Notes: a model not told the origin generated them from the sequence alone. A stretch of 60,859 bases of DNA from Microbispora hainanensis (GCF_006874475.1 NZ_VIRM01000059.1:1-60859); one strand, 5' to 3'; counted from the stretch's first letter, positions 41,176-50,432 are shown. Numbers and translations are program-made.

Positions 41176-42465
41176 GTGTCCCTGACCATGCTTCCCCCCG
41201 CACCCGAGCGAGCCCCGGCCGCGCCCGCGCCACGAGACCGCTTCATCGACGTCCTGCGCGTCTTCGGGATGGTCCTGGTGGTCGTCCAGCACTGGACGAT
41301 GCCGGTCCTGTCGTACGCCCAGGGGCGTCTCACAACCGGCAACGCCCTGGCCGGGATCCCGTACGTCACCTGGATCTCGCAGGTGATGCCGCTGGTCTTC
41401 TTCGCCGGGGGCGCGGCCAACGCGATCAGCTTCCGGTCGGCGGCGCGCCGGGCGGGGCCGCACGCACGGCCGGGCGTGGCGCGGGAGTGGACCGCGCGGC
41501 GCGTACGCCGCCTGGCCTGGCCGGTGGTGCCGCTGGCGGTCGTGTGGCTGCCGCTCCCCCACCTCCTGACGGCCCTCGGCGTGCCCGCGCAACCGGTGGA
41601 GGTGGCCGCGCGGACGGTCGGGCAGCTCCTGTGGTTCCTTGCGGTCTACCTGCTGGCCGTGGTGGCCACGCCGCACCTGCTGCGGATGCGGACCGGGGTG
41701 GTCCTGCCGGTGCTGGCGGGCGGCGCGGTGCTGACGGACGTGGTCCGGTTCTCCGGCCTGGAGGCCGCCGGCTATCTCAACGTCGCCTTCGTCTGGCTGG
41801 CCGTCCATCAGGTCGGGTTCCGGTACGCCGAGGGCGGCCTGGAGTGGCTGAGGGGGCGGCGGGCCGCGGGGCTGGCGGTCGCCGGGTTCGCGATGGTGGC
41901 GGCCCTGGTGGCGACGGGGCCCTACCCCTCCAGCATGATCGGGATGCCCGGGATGATCTCGAACATGGCCCCGCCGAGCGCCTGCCTGCTCGCGCTGTTC
42001 GCCGGTCAGCTCGGCCTGGCGATGCTGCTGCGCCCCGCCGTGAACGCGCTGGCCTCCCGGCCGAGGGCCGAGAGGGTGCTCACCGCGCTCGCGCCGCGCA
42101 TGATGACCGTCTATCTGTGGCACATGACCGCGCTCGTCGCCGTCGCCGGTGTGGCGATCATCGGGTTCGGGCTGACGACCTCCGCCGGCCCGGCGGCCTG
42201 GTGGAGCGCCGCCCCGCTGTGCCTGGCCGTCCTGGCGCTGGTGCTGGTCGCGCTCACCGCGCTGCTCGGCCGCTTCGAAAACCCCGCGGGCGCCGCCGCC
42301 CACCGGCACGTGCCCGCGGCCGTCCCGCTGGTGGGCGGCGCGCTGCTCACGCTCACGATCACCGGGTTCGCGCCCGGCCCCGCGCCGGTGGTCGCGTCCG
42401 TCGCTCTGGTGGCGGGCCTCGCCCTGGTCAGCCGGCCCGCAGCTGCCGCTCCACGTCGTCGATGA
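41176..42465 (+). CDS. Acyltransferase-3 family membrane protein
   Basis: A 429-residue protein with about ten helices. It begins DRFIDVLRVFGMVLVVVQHW, in which the RxxDxxR-like start and the His resemble the acyltransferase-3 active region, and contains MTVYLWHMTALV. Members O-acylate sugars, lipids or antibiotics using a membrane-crossing acyl donor. GTG 41176, or ATG 41188, are possible starts, with AAGGCGG weakly upstream. Its last 38 bases overlap the convergent oxidoreductase gene. Confidence 0.8.
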   Translation: MSLTMLPPAPERAPAAPAPRDRFIDVLRVFGMVLVVVQHWTMPVLSYAQGRLTTGNALAGIPYVTWISQVMPLVFFAGGAANAISFRSAARRAGPHARPGVAREWTARRVRRLAWPVVPLAVVWLPLPHLLTALGVPAQPVEVAARTVGQLLWFLAVYLLAVVATPHLLRMRTGVVLPVLAGGAVLTDVVRFSGLEAAGYLNVAFVWLAVHQVGFRYAEGGLEWLRGRRAAGLAVAGFAMVAALVATGPYPSSMIGMPGMISNMAPPSACLLALFAGQLGLAMLLRPAVNALASRPRAERVLTALAPRMMTVYLWHMTALVAVAGVAIIGFGLTTSAGPAAWWSAAPLCLAVLALVLVALTALLGRFENPAGAAAHRHVPAAVPLVGGALLTLTITGFAPGPAPVVASVALVAGLALVSRPAAAAPRRR

Positions 42466-43300
42466 TCTCCTGCATGCGCAGGCCGTGGCGGGCGTCGAGC
42501 GGATGCCCGCCGCCGTCGCGCACCGTGCTCGCGAACTGCCGCACCACCTCGGGGAAGACGTCGCCGATCTCGGAGCCGAGCAGCGAGGCGGTGCCGAGCC
42601 GGCCGTACACGTCGATGCGGCTGGGCGGGGTCTCGCCCTCGACGGCCATGCTGAGCGACGCCTCGCTGACCGCGCCGCCCTCGTGCTCCAGCAGCAGGCC
42701 GACCCAGCCGAGCGGGTCGCCGTGCGCCTTGACCGCGACCACCCGGCCCAGCGCGGCGTCGAGCAGGTCGATCGTGTGCGGGCCCACGTCGAGCACCGCC
42801 CCGCGCTCCAGCCGCCAGGGCGTGGCGAACGGGCCGCCGCGCAGGCTTCCCGAGATGTTCGCGGCGTGCCCGCCGAAGGGCTCGATCCGCCGGGCCCGCT
42901 CCAGGAATCCGGCCGTCGCCGCCGAGTAGCGGAACGTGAAGAGCATCTGGGAGGCGACGCCCGCCTCCTCGATCGCCCCGGCGAGGCGCCGGGCGCCGTC
43001 GAGGCCCGCCGCGAGCGGCTTCTCCAGCAGCAGCGCCCTGCCCGCCCTGGCCGCGAGCACGCCGAGCTCGGCCTGCACGGCGGGCGGCACGCAGAAGGCG
43101 ACCGCCTCCGACGCCGCGAACAGGTCCTCAAGCCGCTCGAAGGCGGGCGCATCGTGGGCGTCCGCCAGCGCCCGCGCCGCCTCGGGCCTGCGCGCCCACA
43201 CCCCGGACAGCGTCGTGTGCGGCCCGGCCGCGAGAGCGGGCGCGTGCACCATCTCCGCCCACGGTCCCGCACCGACGAGTCCCACCCGCACCGGCTCCAT
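42428..43300 (-). CDS. Gfo/Idh/MocA-family oxidoreductase
   Basis: A 290-residue NAD(P)-dependent oxidoreductase: nucleotide loop GLVGAGPWAEMVHAPAL, the LLLEKPLAAGLDGARRL segment with the conserved EKP lysine, and VLDVGPHTIDLLDAALG with the catalytic His. Start ATG 43300 follows GGGGGCG. The longer frame is unsupported. It shares a divergent 105-bp region with the phosphatase gene. Likely a sugar or inositol dehydrogenase; substrate unknown. Confidence 0.9.
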   Translation of the reverse strand: MEPVRVGLVGAGPWAEMVHAPALAAGPHTTLSGVWARRPEAARALADAHDAPAFERLEDLFAASEAVAFCVPPAVQAELGVLAARAGRALLLEKPLAAGLDGARRLAGAIEEAGVASQMLFTFRYSAATAGFLERARRIEPFGGHAANISGSLRGGPFATPWRLERGAVLDVGPHTIDLLDAALGRVVAVKAHGDPLGWVGLLLEHEGGAVSEASLSMAVEGETPPSRIDVYGRLGTASLLGSEIGDVFPEVVRQFASTVRDGGGHPLDARHGLRMQEIIDDVERQLRAG

Positions 43301-43405
43301 GTGGCGCCCCCTTTCCCGCGGGGGGACCCTACTGCAGGTCGCAGGCAGGCGGTCAAGGGGGCCCGTCGCGCGTGAAAACGCCCGTACGGGCAAGATGGAC
43401 GCTCT

Positions 43406-43999
43406 ATGAACGTCATCCTGCTGAGGCACGGCGAGACCGAGTGGAGCAGGGCCGGGCGGCACACGGGCCGCACCGACCTGCCGCTGACACCCCACGGCGA
43501 GGAGCAGGCACGAGCCCTGTCCCGCCTGGTGGCGGGCCGGTCGTTCGCACTGGTCCTCGTCAGTCCCGCACTACGGGCCCGCCGTACGGCCGAGCTGGCC
43601 GGCGCCGGGTCGTACGAGGTGGACCCGAACCTGTGGGAGTGGGACTACGGCGGCTACGAGGGCATCACCACCGCCGAGATCCGCCGGTCACGCCCCGGCT
43701 GGTACGTCTGGCGCGACGGCGTCGTCCCGGGAGACGAGGCGCACCCGGGCGAGACCGTCGAGCACGTCGGGGAACGGGCGGACAAGGTGCTCGCCCGGAT
43801 CCGCCAGGCGGACGGGGACGTGCTGGTCGTCGCGCACGCCCACATACTGCGTGTGCTGGCGGCCCGCTGGCTGTCGCTGCCCGCCGACCACGGCAGGCTC
43901 TTCCGGCTCGACACCGGGACGTACTCCGTCCTCGGCCACGAGCACGACGCGCCCGTCCTGCTCCACTGGAATGTGCCGGCCACGGACGTGCCGGCCTGA
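43406..43999 (+). CDS. Histidine phosphatase (PGM-like)
   Basis: A 197-residue branch 1 histidine phosphatase. LLRHGETEWSRAGRHTGRTDLPLT carries the phospho-acceptor RHG (His9), NLWEWDYGGYEG the proton donor Glu, and LVVAHAHILRVLAARWL the second His. It removes phosphate from a small metabolite, possibly a sugar phosphate or an alpha-ribazole phosphate, but the cobalamin genes are 2.5 kb away. Start ATG 43406; ribosome site weak. Confidence 0.9.
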   Translation: MNVILLRHGETEWSRAGRHTGRTDLPLTPHGEEQARALSRLVAGRSFALVLVSPALRARRTAELAGAGSYEVDPNLWEWDYGGYEGITTAEIRRSRPGWYVWRDGVVPGDEAHPGETVEHVGERADKVLARIRQADGDVLVVAHAHILRVLAARWLSLPADHGRLFRLDTGTYSVLGHEHDAPVLLHWNVPATDVPA

Positions 44000-44023
44000 G
44001 TCACGCGACCCGGGACCCGGGTG

Positions 44024-44308
44024 TCACGCAGCGTCCACCTGGGCGACCTGCTGGGGCTGCGGACCTCGGCCGGTGAGCCATTCCAGGACCTTGCGGTGGC
44101 CGCGCCGGGCGTCCTCGAAGTGCCCCCACCGCCAGTACCTGGGCTGCTCCCGCACCCCGGTGACCCACGTCCGGTAGGCCACCGACCTCGGCCGCCCGTT
44201 CGCCGGGTCGGCCGGCGCGGCGACTCCGTAGGTGCGGATCACCACGCGGCCTCCGGGTGCGAACAGCACGTCGTCGGCCACCGGGTAGAGAGTCATCTGG
44301 TCCAGCAC
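44024..44308 (-). CDS. Small hypothetical protein
   Basis: A 94-residue protein with TLYPVADDVLFAPGGRVVIRTYG and a Trp/Arg-rich second half (RYWRWGHFEDARRGHRKVLEWL). No family recognised. GTG 44308 sits 4-5 nt after AAGGGGGA, and I prefer it to the longer frame at 44419. It faces the phosphatase gene and is separated from the DUF397/XRE pair by short tandem repeats. Confidence 0.65.
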   Translation of the reverse strand: MLDQMTLYPVADDVLFAPGGRVVIRTYGVAAPADPANGRPRSVAYRTWVTGVREQPRYWRWGHFEDARRGHRKVLEWLTGRGPQPQQVAQVDAA

Positions 44309-44437
44309 GGGGTCCCCCTTGTGAGCTTTCCTGGGACCCCACTCTGCCGGATCCGTGTTACGCCTCTCGCGTCGCGACGTTACGCCCGCGAGACACGTGT
44401 GAACACGGGGCCACCCCACAGCCGGTCAGACCGTTCC

Positions 44438-44487
44438 GGTCACACCAGTCGATCACACGAGTCGGTCACACGAGTCCATCACACCAG
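44438..44487. repeat. Four 13-bp tandem repeats
   Basis: Units of the type GGTCACACGAGTC repeat nearly four times, ending over the stop codon of the DUF397 gene. Confidence 0.8.
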
Positions 44488-44712
44488 GAGGCCGTCGAAC
44501 TCGCCGTCCTTGACCCCGAGCACCAGGGCCCGTATCTCGTCCCGGGTGTAGATGAGGGCCGGCCCGTCGGGATAGCGGGAGTTCCGGACGGCCACGCTGC
44601 CGTCGGGAAGCTCGGCCAGCTCCACGCAGTTGCCGGTCGAGTTGCTGTGGGCGCTTTTCCGCCAGGTGACCCCGGCGATGTCGGTTGCGGGCATCCCGTT
44701 ATATGCGTGCAT
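44479..44712 (-). CDS. DUF397 protein
   Basis: A 77-residue DUF397 protein: WRKSAHSNSTGNCVELAELPDGSVAVRNSR and ALIYTRDEIRALVLGVKDGEFD. In actinomycetes such proteins are encoded beside XRE regulators with a DUF5753 domain and modulate them, as in the WhiJ/BldB-type systems. Its ATG follows the regulator's TAA with no gap, so the pair is co-translated. Confidence 0.93.
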   Translation of the reverse strand: MHAYNGMPATDIAGVTWRKSAHSNSTGNCVELAELPDGSVAVRNSRYPDGPALIYTRDEIRALVLGVKDGEFDGLLV

Positions 44713-45579
44713 TTATGTCTCTCTGAGAAGTTCGCCGAGGATCTCGGCAGTGCCGCCGGGCGTGGTGCTCTCCACGCACAGCTGCTCCATGGCCGTGAGG
44801 TAGGGATCGATGTCCTCACGTTTGTCCAGGTAGAGCGCACCCCAGAGCTGCTCGACGTAGACCACGTCCGAAAGGTCGGACTCCGGGAAGCGGAGGATGG
44901 TGAACGCGCCTCCCTCGGCCGCGTGCATCCCATAGCGGAGGGGCATCACCTGAAGGGTGATGTTCGGCAGCGTGGACACCTCCAGCAGATGCTGGAGCTG
45001 TTCCCGCATCGTCGGACTCCCTCCGATGGGCCGCCTGAGCGCCGCCTCGTCGATGACGGCCCACAGCCGGGGACCGTCCTTGCGCGTGAGCCGCTCCTGC
45101 CGCTGGAGCCGCAGATGGACGCGCTGTTCGAGCTCGTCCTCCGTGGCGTCCGGATAACCGAGCATGATCACCGAGCGGGCGTACTCCGCCGTCTGCAGCA
45201 GGCCGGGCACGAACTGCACCTCGTAGGTGCGGATCACGCTGGCGGCCTCCTCCAGCCCGATGTAGGTGACGAACCAGTTCGGCAGCACCTCGCCGAACTT
45301 GTGCCACCACCCCGGCGTGTTCGCCTCGCGGACCATCTCCAGCAGGCCACGCCGCTCGGCGTCGTCGTGGACGCCGTACAGCGTGAGGAGGTCTTCGACG
45401 TCACGTGTCTTGAACCCGACCCGGCCGAGCTCCATCCGGCTGATCTTCGACTCCGAGGCACGGATGTGGAATCCGGCGACCTCGCGGGTCAGGCCCCGTT
45501 GCTCACGCAGCCGGCGCAGGCTCGCGCCGAGCATGATGCGCCGAACGGTGGAACCGGATCCGGGCGGATCTATGGACAC
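44713..45579 (-). CDS. XRE-family regulator with DUF5753
   Basis: A 288-residue regulator: N-terminal helix-turn-helix (LGASLRRLREQRGLTREVAG, ASESKISRMELGR), then DUF5753 with GLEEAASVIRTYEVQFVPGLLQTAEYARSV and ITLQVMPLRYGMHAAEGGAF. Start GTG 45579 after GGAGG. Paired with DUF397 and divergent from an RsbW-like ATPase across a control region bearing TTGCAC repeats. Likely a developmental or antibiotic-control switch typical of this gene trio. Confidence 0.93.
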   Translation of the reverse strand: MSIDPPGSGSTVRRIMLGASLRRLREQRGLTREVAGFHIRASESKISRMELGRVGFKTRDVEDLLTLYGVHDDAERRGLLEMVREANTPGWWHKFGEVLPNWFVTYIGLEEAASVIRTYEVQFVPGLLQTAEYARSVIMLGYPDATEDELEQRVHLRLQRQERLTRKDGPRLWAVIDEAALRRPIGGSPTMREQLQHLLEVSTLPNITLQVMPLRYGMHAAEGGAFTILRFPESDLSDVVYVEQLWGALYLDKREDIDPYLTAMEQLCVESTTPGGTAEILGELLRET

Positions 45580-45667
45580 GTGCTATTCCTCCGCTTTGTG
45601 GACTGGTTCACAGTCTGTCAAAGATCGCCCCCTTCGTCCCAGTGGTGTTCGGGGGTAACCGTAGCGC

Positions 45668-45710
45668 GTGCACAACACGCTTGCACGTGCATTCGCTCTT
45701 GCACATGCAC
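45668..45710. promoter_or_regulatory. TTGCACGTGCA-type repeats in divergent control region
   Basis: TTGCACGTGCAT (45681-45692) and TTGCACATGCAC (45699-45710) are spaced 18 bp apart, with GTGCAC also at 45668-45673. Each is a near palindrome. They lie between the XRE gene and the ATPase gene, as regulator-binding sites would. Confidence 0.6.
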
Positions 45711-45734
45711 GGGAGTGTCCCTCATCATGATCCC

Positions 45735-46244
45735 GTGCAGTCCACGAACCTGACTCGTGGCCAGAACCAGTGGTCGGCGCTCGACTGGTGGCCTCCTATC
45801 GGCTGGTGGCCGGAGCCGGCACGCGATCTCCTCGAACCCGGGTCGGCCACCGCCAGCGCCACCTTCGTCCTGCCACCCCGTGCGGAATCGGTCCACTCGG
45901 CGCGCAGCTTCGCCGCGGGGACCCTCGCGGGCTGGCAGCTGGCCGACCTGCTCGACGGGATGGAACTGGTCGTCTCGGAACTGGTCACCAACGCCCTGCG
46001 GCACGGCATGACGCTCGCGGACGGCCGCGTGCGGGAGGCCATGCGGCTGTCGCTGATCCGGCGGGGAGGGCACGTGACCTGCGCGATCACCGACCCCGGG
46101 TCGTCCGCGCCGGTGCTGCGGGACCCCACGCCCTTCGAGCCGGGCGGCCTCGGGCTGCATATCGTGGAATCGCTGAGCGTGTGCTGGGGATGGTGCCCGC
46201 TCGTCCCGCAGGGCAAGGCGGTGTGGGCCGTATTGGCGGCCTGA
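45735..46244 (+). CDS. RsbW-like ATP-binding protein
   Basis: A 169-residue HATPase_c_2 protein with the N-box MELVVSELVTNALRHG and a G-box near ITDPGSSAPVLRD and GGLGLHIVESLS. It resembles anti-sigma RsbW/SpoIIAB-type regulators common next to DUF397/XRE genes. GTG 45735 is the likely start; the longer frame begins inside the operator region. It probably acts as a serine kinase or regulator of a sigma pathway. No anti-anti-sigma factor is nearby. Confidence 0.85.
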   Translation: MQSTNLTRGQNQWSALDWWPPIGWWPEPARDLLEPGSATASATFVLPPRAESVHSARSFAAGTLAGWQLADLLDGMELVVSELVTNALRHGMTLADGRVREAMRLSLIRRGGHVTCAITDPGSSAPVLRDPTPFEPGGLGLHIVESLSVCWGWCPLVPQGKAVWAVLAA

Positions 46245-46683
46245 CCACCGGCCCGCGGCCGGACGACGGGGCCACTCGCTTCGCCGTGGGCTCCGGCCGT
46301 CCCGGACGGGGAGTGCCGGCCGGGCGGGGAGTTCCGGCCCTCCCTCGGAGGGCACCGGAAAACCTAACCCGATCGCCAGATCTTCCTGTCGCCGGTCATG
46401 GTCCGCCGGCCGAAGAGCGCTCCCGTGCAGCCCGGAATGCATGGGAGCGCCCTCCGGCCGGCGGCCCGGATTCCCCGGAACCGCCCCTGAGGCCGGGCGC
46501 GGCGCGCGATGATGGGCTGAGCGCGGGCCGTGACGGCCCGGCGTCGTGCTCGTTCCCCAGCGATCGGCGGAGAAATATCGTGATCTCGGGATCCGTGACT
46601 TTGCGCTCTTTGTTCGCCCACGGACCCCGGCACGACGGTGATCTGCACTACGGTGGCTTCCTGGGACTCCCGAGAGATCTACG
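46245..46683. other. Non-coding 439-bp gap
   Basis: A terminator-like hairpin CCCTCC/GGAGGG lies at 46338-46352 (3-nt loop, flanked by CCGG on both sides) downstream of the ATPase gene. A GGGCCGT/ACGGCCC hairpin lies near 46523. The promoter of the next gene should be close to 46600. ORFs here are short and unrecognisable. Confidence 0.5.
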
Positions 46684-49071
46684 ATGGACGATCACCTAAT
46701 CGGCTGGCTGACCAGTCTTGACGAAGACAGGCTCGCCCGAGTGCTGGCCAACCGGCCGGACGCGATCGCCGCGCCGTGGCCCCGGCGCCTGGACGCTCTC
46801 GCGCAGCGTCTGACCGACACCTTCGCCGTCATGGAGGTCATGCGCGGCCTCCCCCTCCCCCCGCTCGAACTCCTGCAGGCGTGCCTGGTCATCGGCGGCC
46901 GTCCGACGGAGGACGAACTGGCCCGGTTCCTCGGGGTGAGCACCTCGGCGGTGATCCCCTGGCTCGACCATCTGTACGACCACGCCGTCGCCTGGCCCGG
47001 CCGCGACGGCAGGATCACCGCGGCCGGCGCCGTCGCCCGCTGGTGGACCGCGCCCTGCGGCCTGGGCGAGCCGCTCGGCGCCTACCTCGACTCCTGGAAG
47101 CTCAGCACCGACGCGCTGCGCCGCATGTGCCGGGTGCTCGACCTGTCCCCGCACGGCGGCAGACGCCAGGTGATCGCCCGGATCACCGCACTGCTCGGCG
47201 ACTGCGAGCGGCTGGGGGCGCTTCTCGACGACGCCCCCGACGGCACGCTCGGCATGCTCGACGACTTCGCCTGGGACGGCCCGGTCCGCAGCGTGAACGG
47301 CAACCGGTTCATCACCCCGGGCACGCCGGAGAAGTGGGCCCTCGACCGCGGCCTGCTCTTCCGCACCCAGTGGGACCTGGCGGAGATGCCCCGCGAGGTC
47401 GCGCTGGCGCTGCGCGGGCCCGACTATCGCGGGCCGTTCACGCCCTACCCGCCCGACCTGGCCACGGCCGAGGCGGAGGCCGACGGCGTGGAGCACGCCA
47501 TGTGCCTGGCCGCGCCGCACGTGCTCGACCGGGCCACGGCGCTGCTGGAGAACGTCGACAAGACACCGCTGCCGCTGCTCAAGAACGGCGGGGTCGGCGT
47601 GCGGGAGATCAAGCGCCTGGCCAGGGAGACCGGTTGCGCCGAGGACGAGACCCGGCTGCTGCTCGAGGTCTGCGCGGTCGCCCGGCTGATCTCGATCGAC
47701 GAGGAGGCGGGCGGGCTGACGCCGGCCGCCCGCTACGACGCGTGGCGGCTGGAGGAGGCGCCCACGCGGCTGCGCGTCCTGCTGGCCGCGTGGTGGCGGA
47801 TGGAGCGCTCGTCGCTGCGCCGGGTGGACGGCCGCCACCCCGCCGCACTCGGCGACGACCCGGCCGGCGAGACGATCGCCAGGATCCGGTGGGCCCTGTT
47901 CGCGGCGCTCGCCGAGATCCCGGAGGGCAGGGCCTTCGCGACGCTGCCGGAGCTCGTGCAGCGGGTGCACTGGCGCGCCCCGCTGCTCGACCGCGAACTG
48001 CTGGACGGCTGCGCGGCGGCCGTGCTCGCCGAGGCCCGCCTGCTGGGGCTCGTGGCCTGCGACACGCTCACCGCCCTGGGCCGGGCCCTGGCCCCGCTCG
48101 CGGCCGTGGCCGGGGACGAGACGCGCGAATGCGTGCCCGAGGTCGAGCACGACCCCGCGCTGGCGAAGGCCGCCACGCACGCCATGGCGAGCGCCCAGCG
48201 CACGGCCCTGTTCGGCGCCGATCTCACCGCCGTGGTCACCGGCCCGCCGTCGGTCGAGCTCGCCGCGCTGCTCGACCGGGCGGCCGACCGCGAGTCGCAG
48301 GGCACCGCGTCGGTCTGGCGGTTCAGCCCCGCGAGCGTACGGCGGGCCCTGGACGGCGGGGACACGGCCGACACCCTCATCGCCGACCTGTCTGAGGCCG
48401 GCACGCTCCCCCAGCCGCTGACCTACCTGATCAGGGACGTGGCGCGGCGGCACGGCGAGGTCACGGTGTCGTCGGTCGGCTGCATCGTCCAGGGCTCCGA
48501 CCCCGCGCTGCTCGCCGAGATCGCCGCGCACCGCAAACTGGCCAAGCTGGGCCTGCGGCTGCTGGCGCCGACCGTGCTCGCGGGTGCGGCGCCCGCCGCG
48601 GCCACGCTGGCCGCCCTCAGGGATGCGGGCTACGCCCCCGTGCCGGTGGACGACACCGGGGAGATCACCGTCCGGCGCGAGCCGCAGGGCGGGCGGCTGA
48701 TCCTCCTGCCCGGTGGGCGGGTCGCCGAGCTCGAACCTTCCGGACCCCTGCTGGAGCCCCCGCCCGACCCGCGTGAGCACGCCAGGCGGCTGCTCGTCAG
48801 CGGCGGCCCGGTGGCGGCGACGGCGCAGCCCCGCCAGACCTGGGCAGTCATCGGGCGCATGGCGACCCGGCTGCCCGCGGCGCAGCAGTCGCTGCTCGGC
48901 TTCGTCGTCGACCGCGACGTCCGCGCGATGATCACGCTGGCCGACGGGGTCACCGCCACGGTCAGCCACGGCGAGCTGCGCAGCGGCGTGCTCGACGCGT
49001 GGTGCGAGGAGGCCGGCGACTACCTGGAGTTTCCGCTCAACGAGATCGCCTCGGTCACCGCCGACTGCTGA
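46684..49071 (+). CDS. Helicase-associated (XPB N-terminal-like) protein
   Basis: A 795-residue protein of the actinobacterial helicase-C_3/XPB-N-like group. A winged-helix-rich N-terminal part (DELARFLGVSTSAVIPWLDHLY), a central DVARRHGEVTVSSVGCIVQGSDPALLAEI region as in the Ssl2/XPB accessory domain, and a C-terminal WYL-like stretch (LPAAQQSLLGFVVDRDVRAM, then EFPLNEIASVTA). No Walker motifs, so no helicase activity of its own. Probably a partner of a DNA helicase in repair. Confidence 0.82.
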   Translation: MDDHLIGWLTSLDEDRLARVLANRPDAIAAPWPRRLDALAQRLTDTFAVMEVMRGLPLPPLELLQACLVIGGRPTEDELARFLGVSTSAVIPWLDHLYDHAVAWPGRDGRITAAGAVARWWTAPCGLGEPLGAYLDSWKLSTDALRRMCRVLDLSPHGGRRQVIARITALLGDCERLGALLDDAPDGTLGMLDDFAWDGPVRSVNGNRFITPGTPEKWALDRGLLFRTQWDLAEMPREVALALRGPDYRGPFTPYPPDLATAEAEADGVEHAMCLAAPHVLDRATALLENVDKTPLPLLKNGGVGVREIKRLARETGCAEDETRLLLEVCAVARLISIDEEAGGLTPAARYDAWRLEEAPTRLRVLLAAWWRMERSSLRRVDGRHPAALGDDPAGETIARIRWALFAALAEIPEGRAFATLPELVQRVHWRAPLLDRELLDGCAAAVLAEARLLGLVACDTLTALGRALAPLAAVAGDETRECVPEVEHDPALAKAATHAMASAQRTALFGADLTAVVTGPPSVELAALLDRAADRESQGTASVWRFSPASVRRALDGGDTADTLIADLSEAGTLPQPLTYLIRDVARRHGEVTVSSVGCIVQGSDPALLAEIAAHRKLAKLGLRLLAPTVLAGAAPAAATLAALRDAGYAPVPVDDTGEITVRREPQGGRLILLPGGRVAELEPSGPLLEPPPDPREHARRLLVSGGPVAATAQPRQTWAVIGRMATRLPAAQQSLLGFVVDRDVRAMITLADGVTATVSHGELRSGVLDAWCEEAGDYLEFPLNEIASVTADC

Positions 49072-49120
49072 CCCGCCCTCGGCGAACGACGAACAGTGAA
49101 CGACGATCGGCGAACGACGG

Positions 49121-50371
49121 TCAGCGGACGCCGCAGCGGCGCAGGACGAGCAGGGCCAGGGCGCGGGTGACGTCGCGGAGCTCCCGCAGGTCGACCTGCT
49201 CACGCGGGGCGTGTGCGAACCGGACGTCGCCCGGCCCGTAGTGCAGGCTCGGCACGCCCGCCGCCGCGTACAGGCGCAGGTCGCTCCCGTACGGCGCGGC
49301 GGTGCGTCCCGGCCGCGCCCCGGTCACGTCGGCCACCGCCCGGGCCGCCTCCTCCGCCAGCGGGTGCCCCTCGGGCAGCCGGCCGCTGGCGAACTGCCCG
49401 CCCGGCCAGGTGACGCGTACGGGGTTGTCCCGCAGCCAGGGGTCGTCCAGGTCGGCGAGGGCGCTCTCCAGGGCGGCGCGGGCGTCGGCCGGGTCCTCGT
49501 CGAGCCGCACGCCCAGCCGGCCCTCGGCCACGAGCAGGTCGGGCACGGTGCTCGCCCAGTCGCCCGCGCGGACGGTGCCGATCTCGATCGGGTACGGCAG
49601 CGGGTTGCCCGCGAACAGGGAGTCCGGATCGGCGTTGCGCTCGCGTTCGAGCCGCCGGACGGCCTGGAGCACCGGCACGAACGCCTCGACGGCGTTGACC
49701 CCCTCATAGCGGGTGGCGCCGTGCGCGGCCCGGCCGGCGACCTCCAGGCGGAAGGTCAGCGCCCCGGCGTTGGCGGTGATCAGCTTCCCGCTCGTCGGCT
49801 CGGTGATCACGGCCGCCTCCCCCGTGTGGCCCCTGGCCAGGGTGGCGAACGCGCCGAGCCCGCCGTCCTCCTCGCTGACCACGCAGTGGACGGCCAGGGG
49901 GCGCGCGAGCCGCACACCGGTCGCGCGCAAGGCGCGCACCACGGCGAGGTTGGCGGCGAGACCGGCCTTCATGTCGCAGGCGCCCCGGCCGTGCAGGGTG
50001 GTCGCGGTGAGGCGGGCGCCGAAGGGGTCCTGCCCCTCCCACTTGCCCGGGTCGCCGATCGGCACGACGTCGGCGTGCCCCTGGAGGATCAGCGCGGGGG
50101 TGCCCTCGCCCTCGGTGACGCCGACGACGCCGTATCCCTCGGCGCGCTCCGCCTCCGTGCCGGGGAACCCCTCGCGGGAGCGGAGATCGTCGAGGTCGAG
50201 CTTCCACATGTCGACGTCGAGGCCCCATTCGGTGAGCATGCGGGCGCACCTGTCCTGCAGGTCCGACTCGGCGTCGGTGCCGGTGACGCTCGGCACCCTC
50301 ACCAGGTCGGCCAGCAGGCGCACGGTCTCCGCCTCGTCGATGGCGTCCAGGACTCTTGCTTCGACATCCAT
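49121..50371 (-). CDS. M20 metallopeptidase (ArgE/DapE-like)
   Basis: A 416-residue M20 deacylase: metal-site segments LILQGHADVVPIGD, HGRGACDMKAG and VSEEDGGLGAF, with a dimerisation domain in the middle (GRAAHGATRYEGVNAVEAF). It removes acyl groups from amino acids or peptides. ATG 50371 lies 7 nt after TACAGT, so the mRNA is probably leaderless. The longer frame is a readthrough of opposite-strand sequence. A 20-bp palindrome sits upstream of this promoter. Confidence 0.92.
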   Translation of the reverse strand: MDVEARVLDAIDEAETVRLLADLVRVPSVTGTDAESDLQDRCARMLTEWGLDVDMWKLDLDDLRSREGFPGTEAERAEGYGVVGVTEGEGTPALILQGHADVVPIGDPGKWEGQDPFGARLTATTLHGRGACDMKAGLAANLAVVRALRATGVRLARPLAVHCVVSEEDGGLGAFATLARGHTGEAAVITEPTSGKLITANAGALTFRLEVAGRAAHGATRYEGVNAVEAFVPVLQAVRRLERERNADPDSLFAGNPLPYPIEIGTVRAGDWASTVPDLLVAEGRLGVRLDEDPADARAALESALADLDDPWLRDNPVRVTWPGGQFASGRLPEGHPLAEEAARAVADVTGARPGRTAAPYGSDLRLYAAAGVPSLHYGPGDVRFAHAPREQVDLRELRDVTRALALLVLRRCGVR

Positions 50372-50378
50372 GGCGCAG

Positions 50379-50384
50379 ACTGTA
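50379..50384 (-). promoter_or_regulatory. -10 box TACAGT of leaderless M20 gene
   Basis: TANNNT on the minus strand, 7 nt before ATG 50371. Confidence 0.5.
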
Positions 50385-50412
50385 CGGCCTGCCGCCGACC
50401 GGCGTGGAGCCC

Positions 50413-50432
50413 CGGAATGCACGTGCATTCCG
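50413..50432. promoter_or_regulatory. Perfect 20-bp palindrome CGGAATGCACGTGCATTCCG
   Basis: A fully symmetric 20-bp site in the 94-bp divergent gap between the M20 and endonuclease-like genes. It shares the 13-base core TGCACGTGCATTC with the repeat at 45681 upstream of the XRE/ATPase genes, so one regulator may bind both. Confidence 0.7.

Noticed and set aside
46245..46683. ORF crossing the gap before the helicase-associated gene
   Set aside because: Frame is a shadow of the neighbour; hairpins lie inside it.
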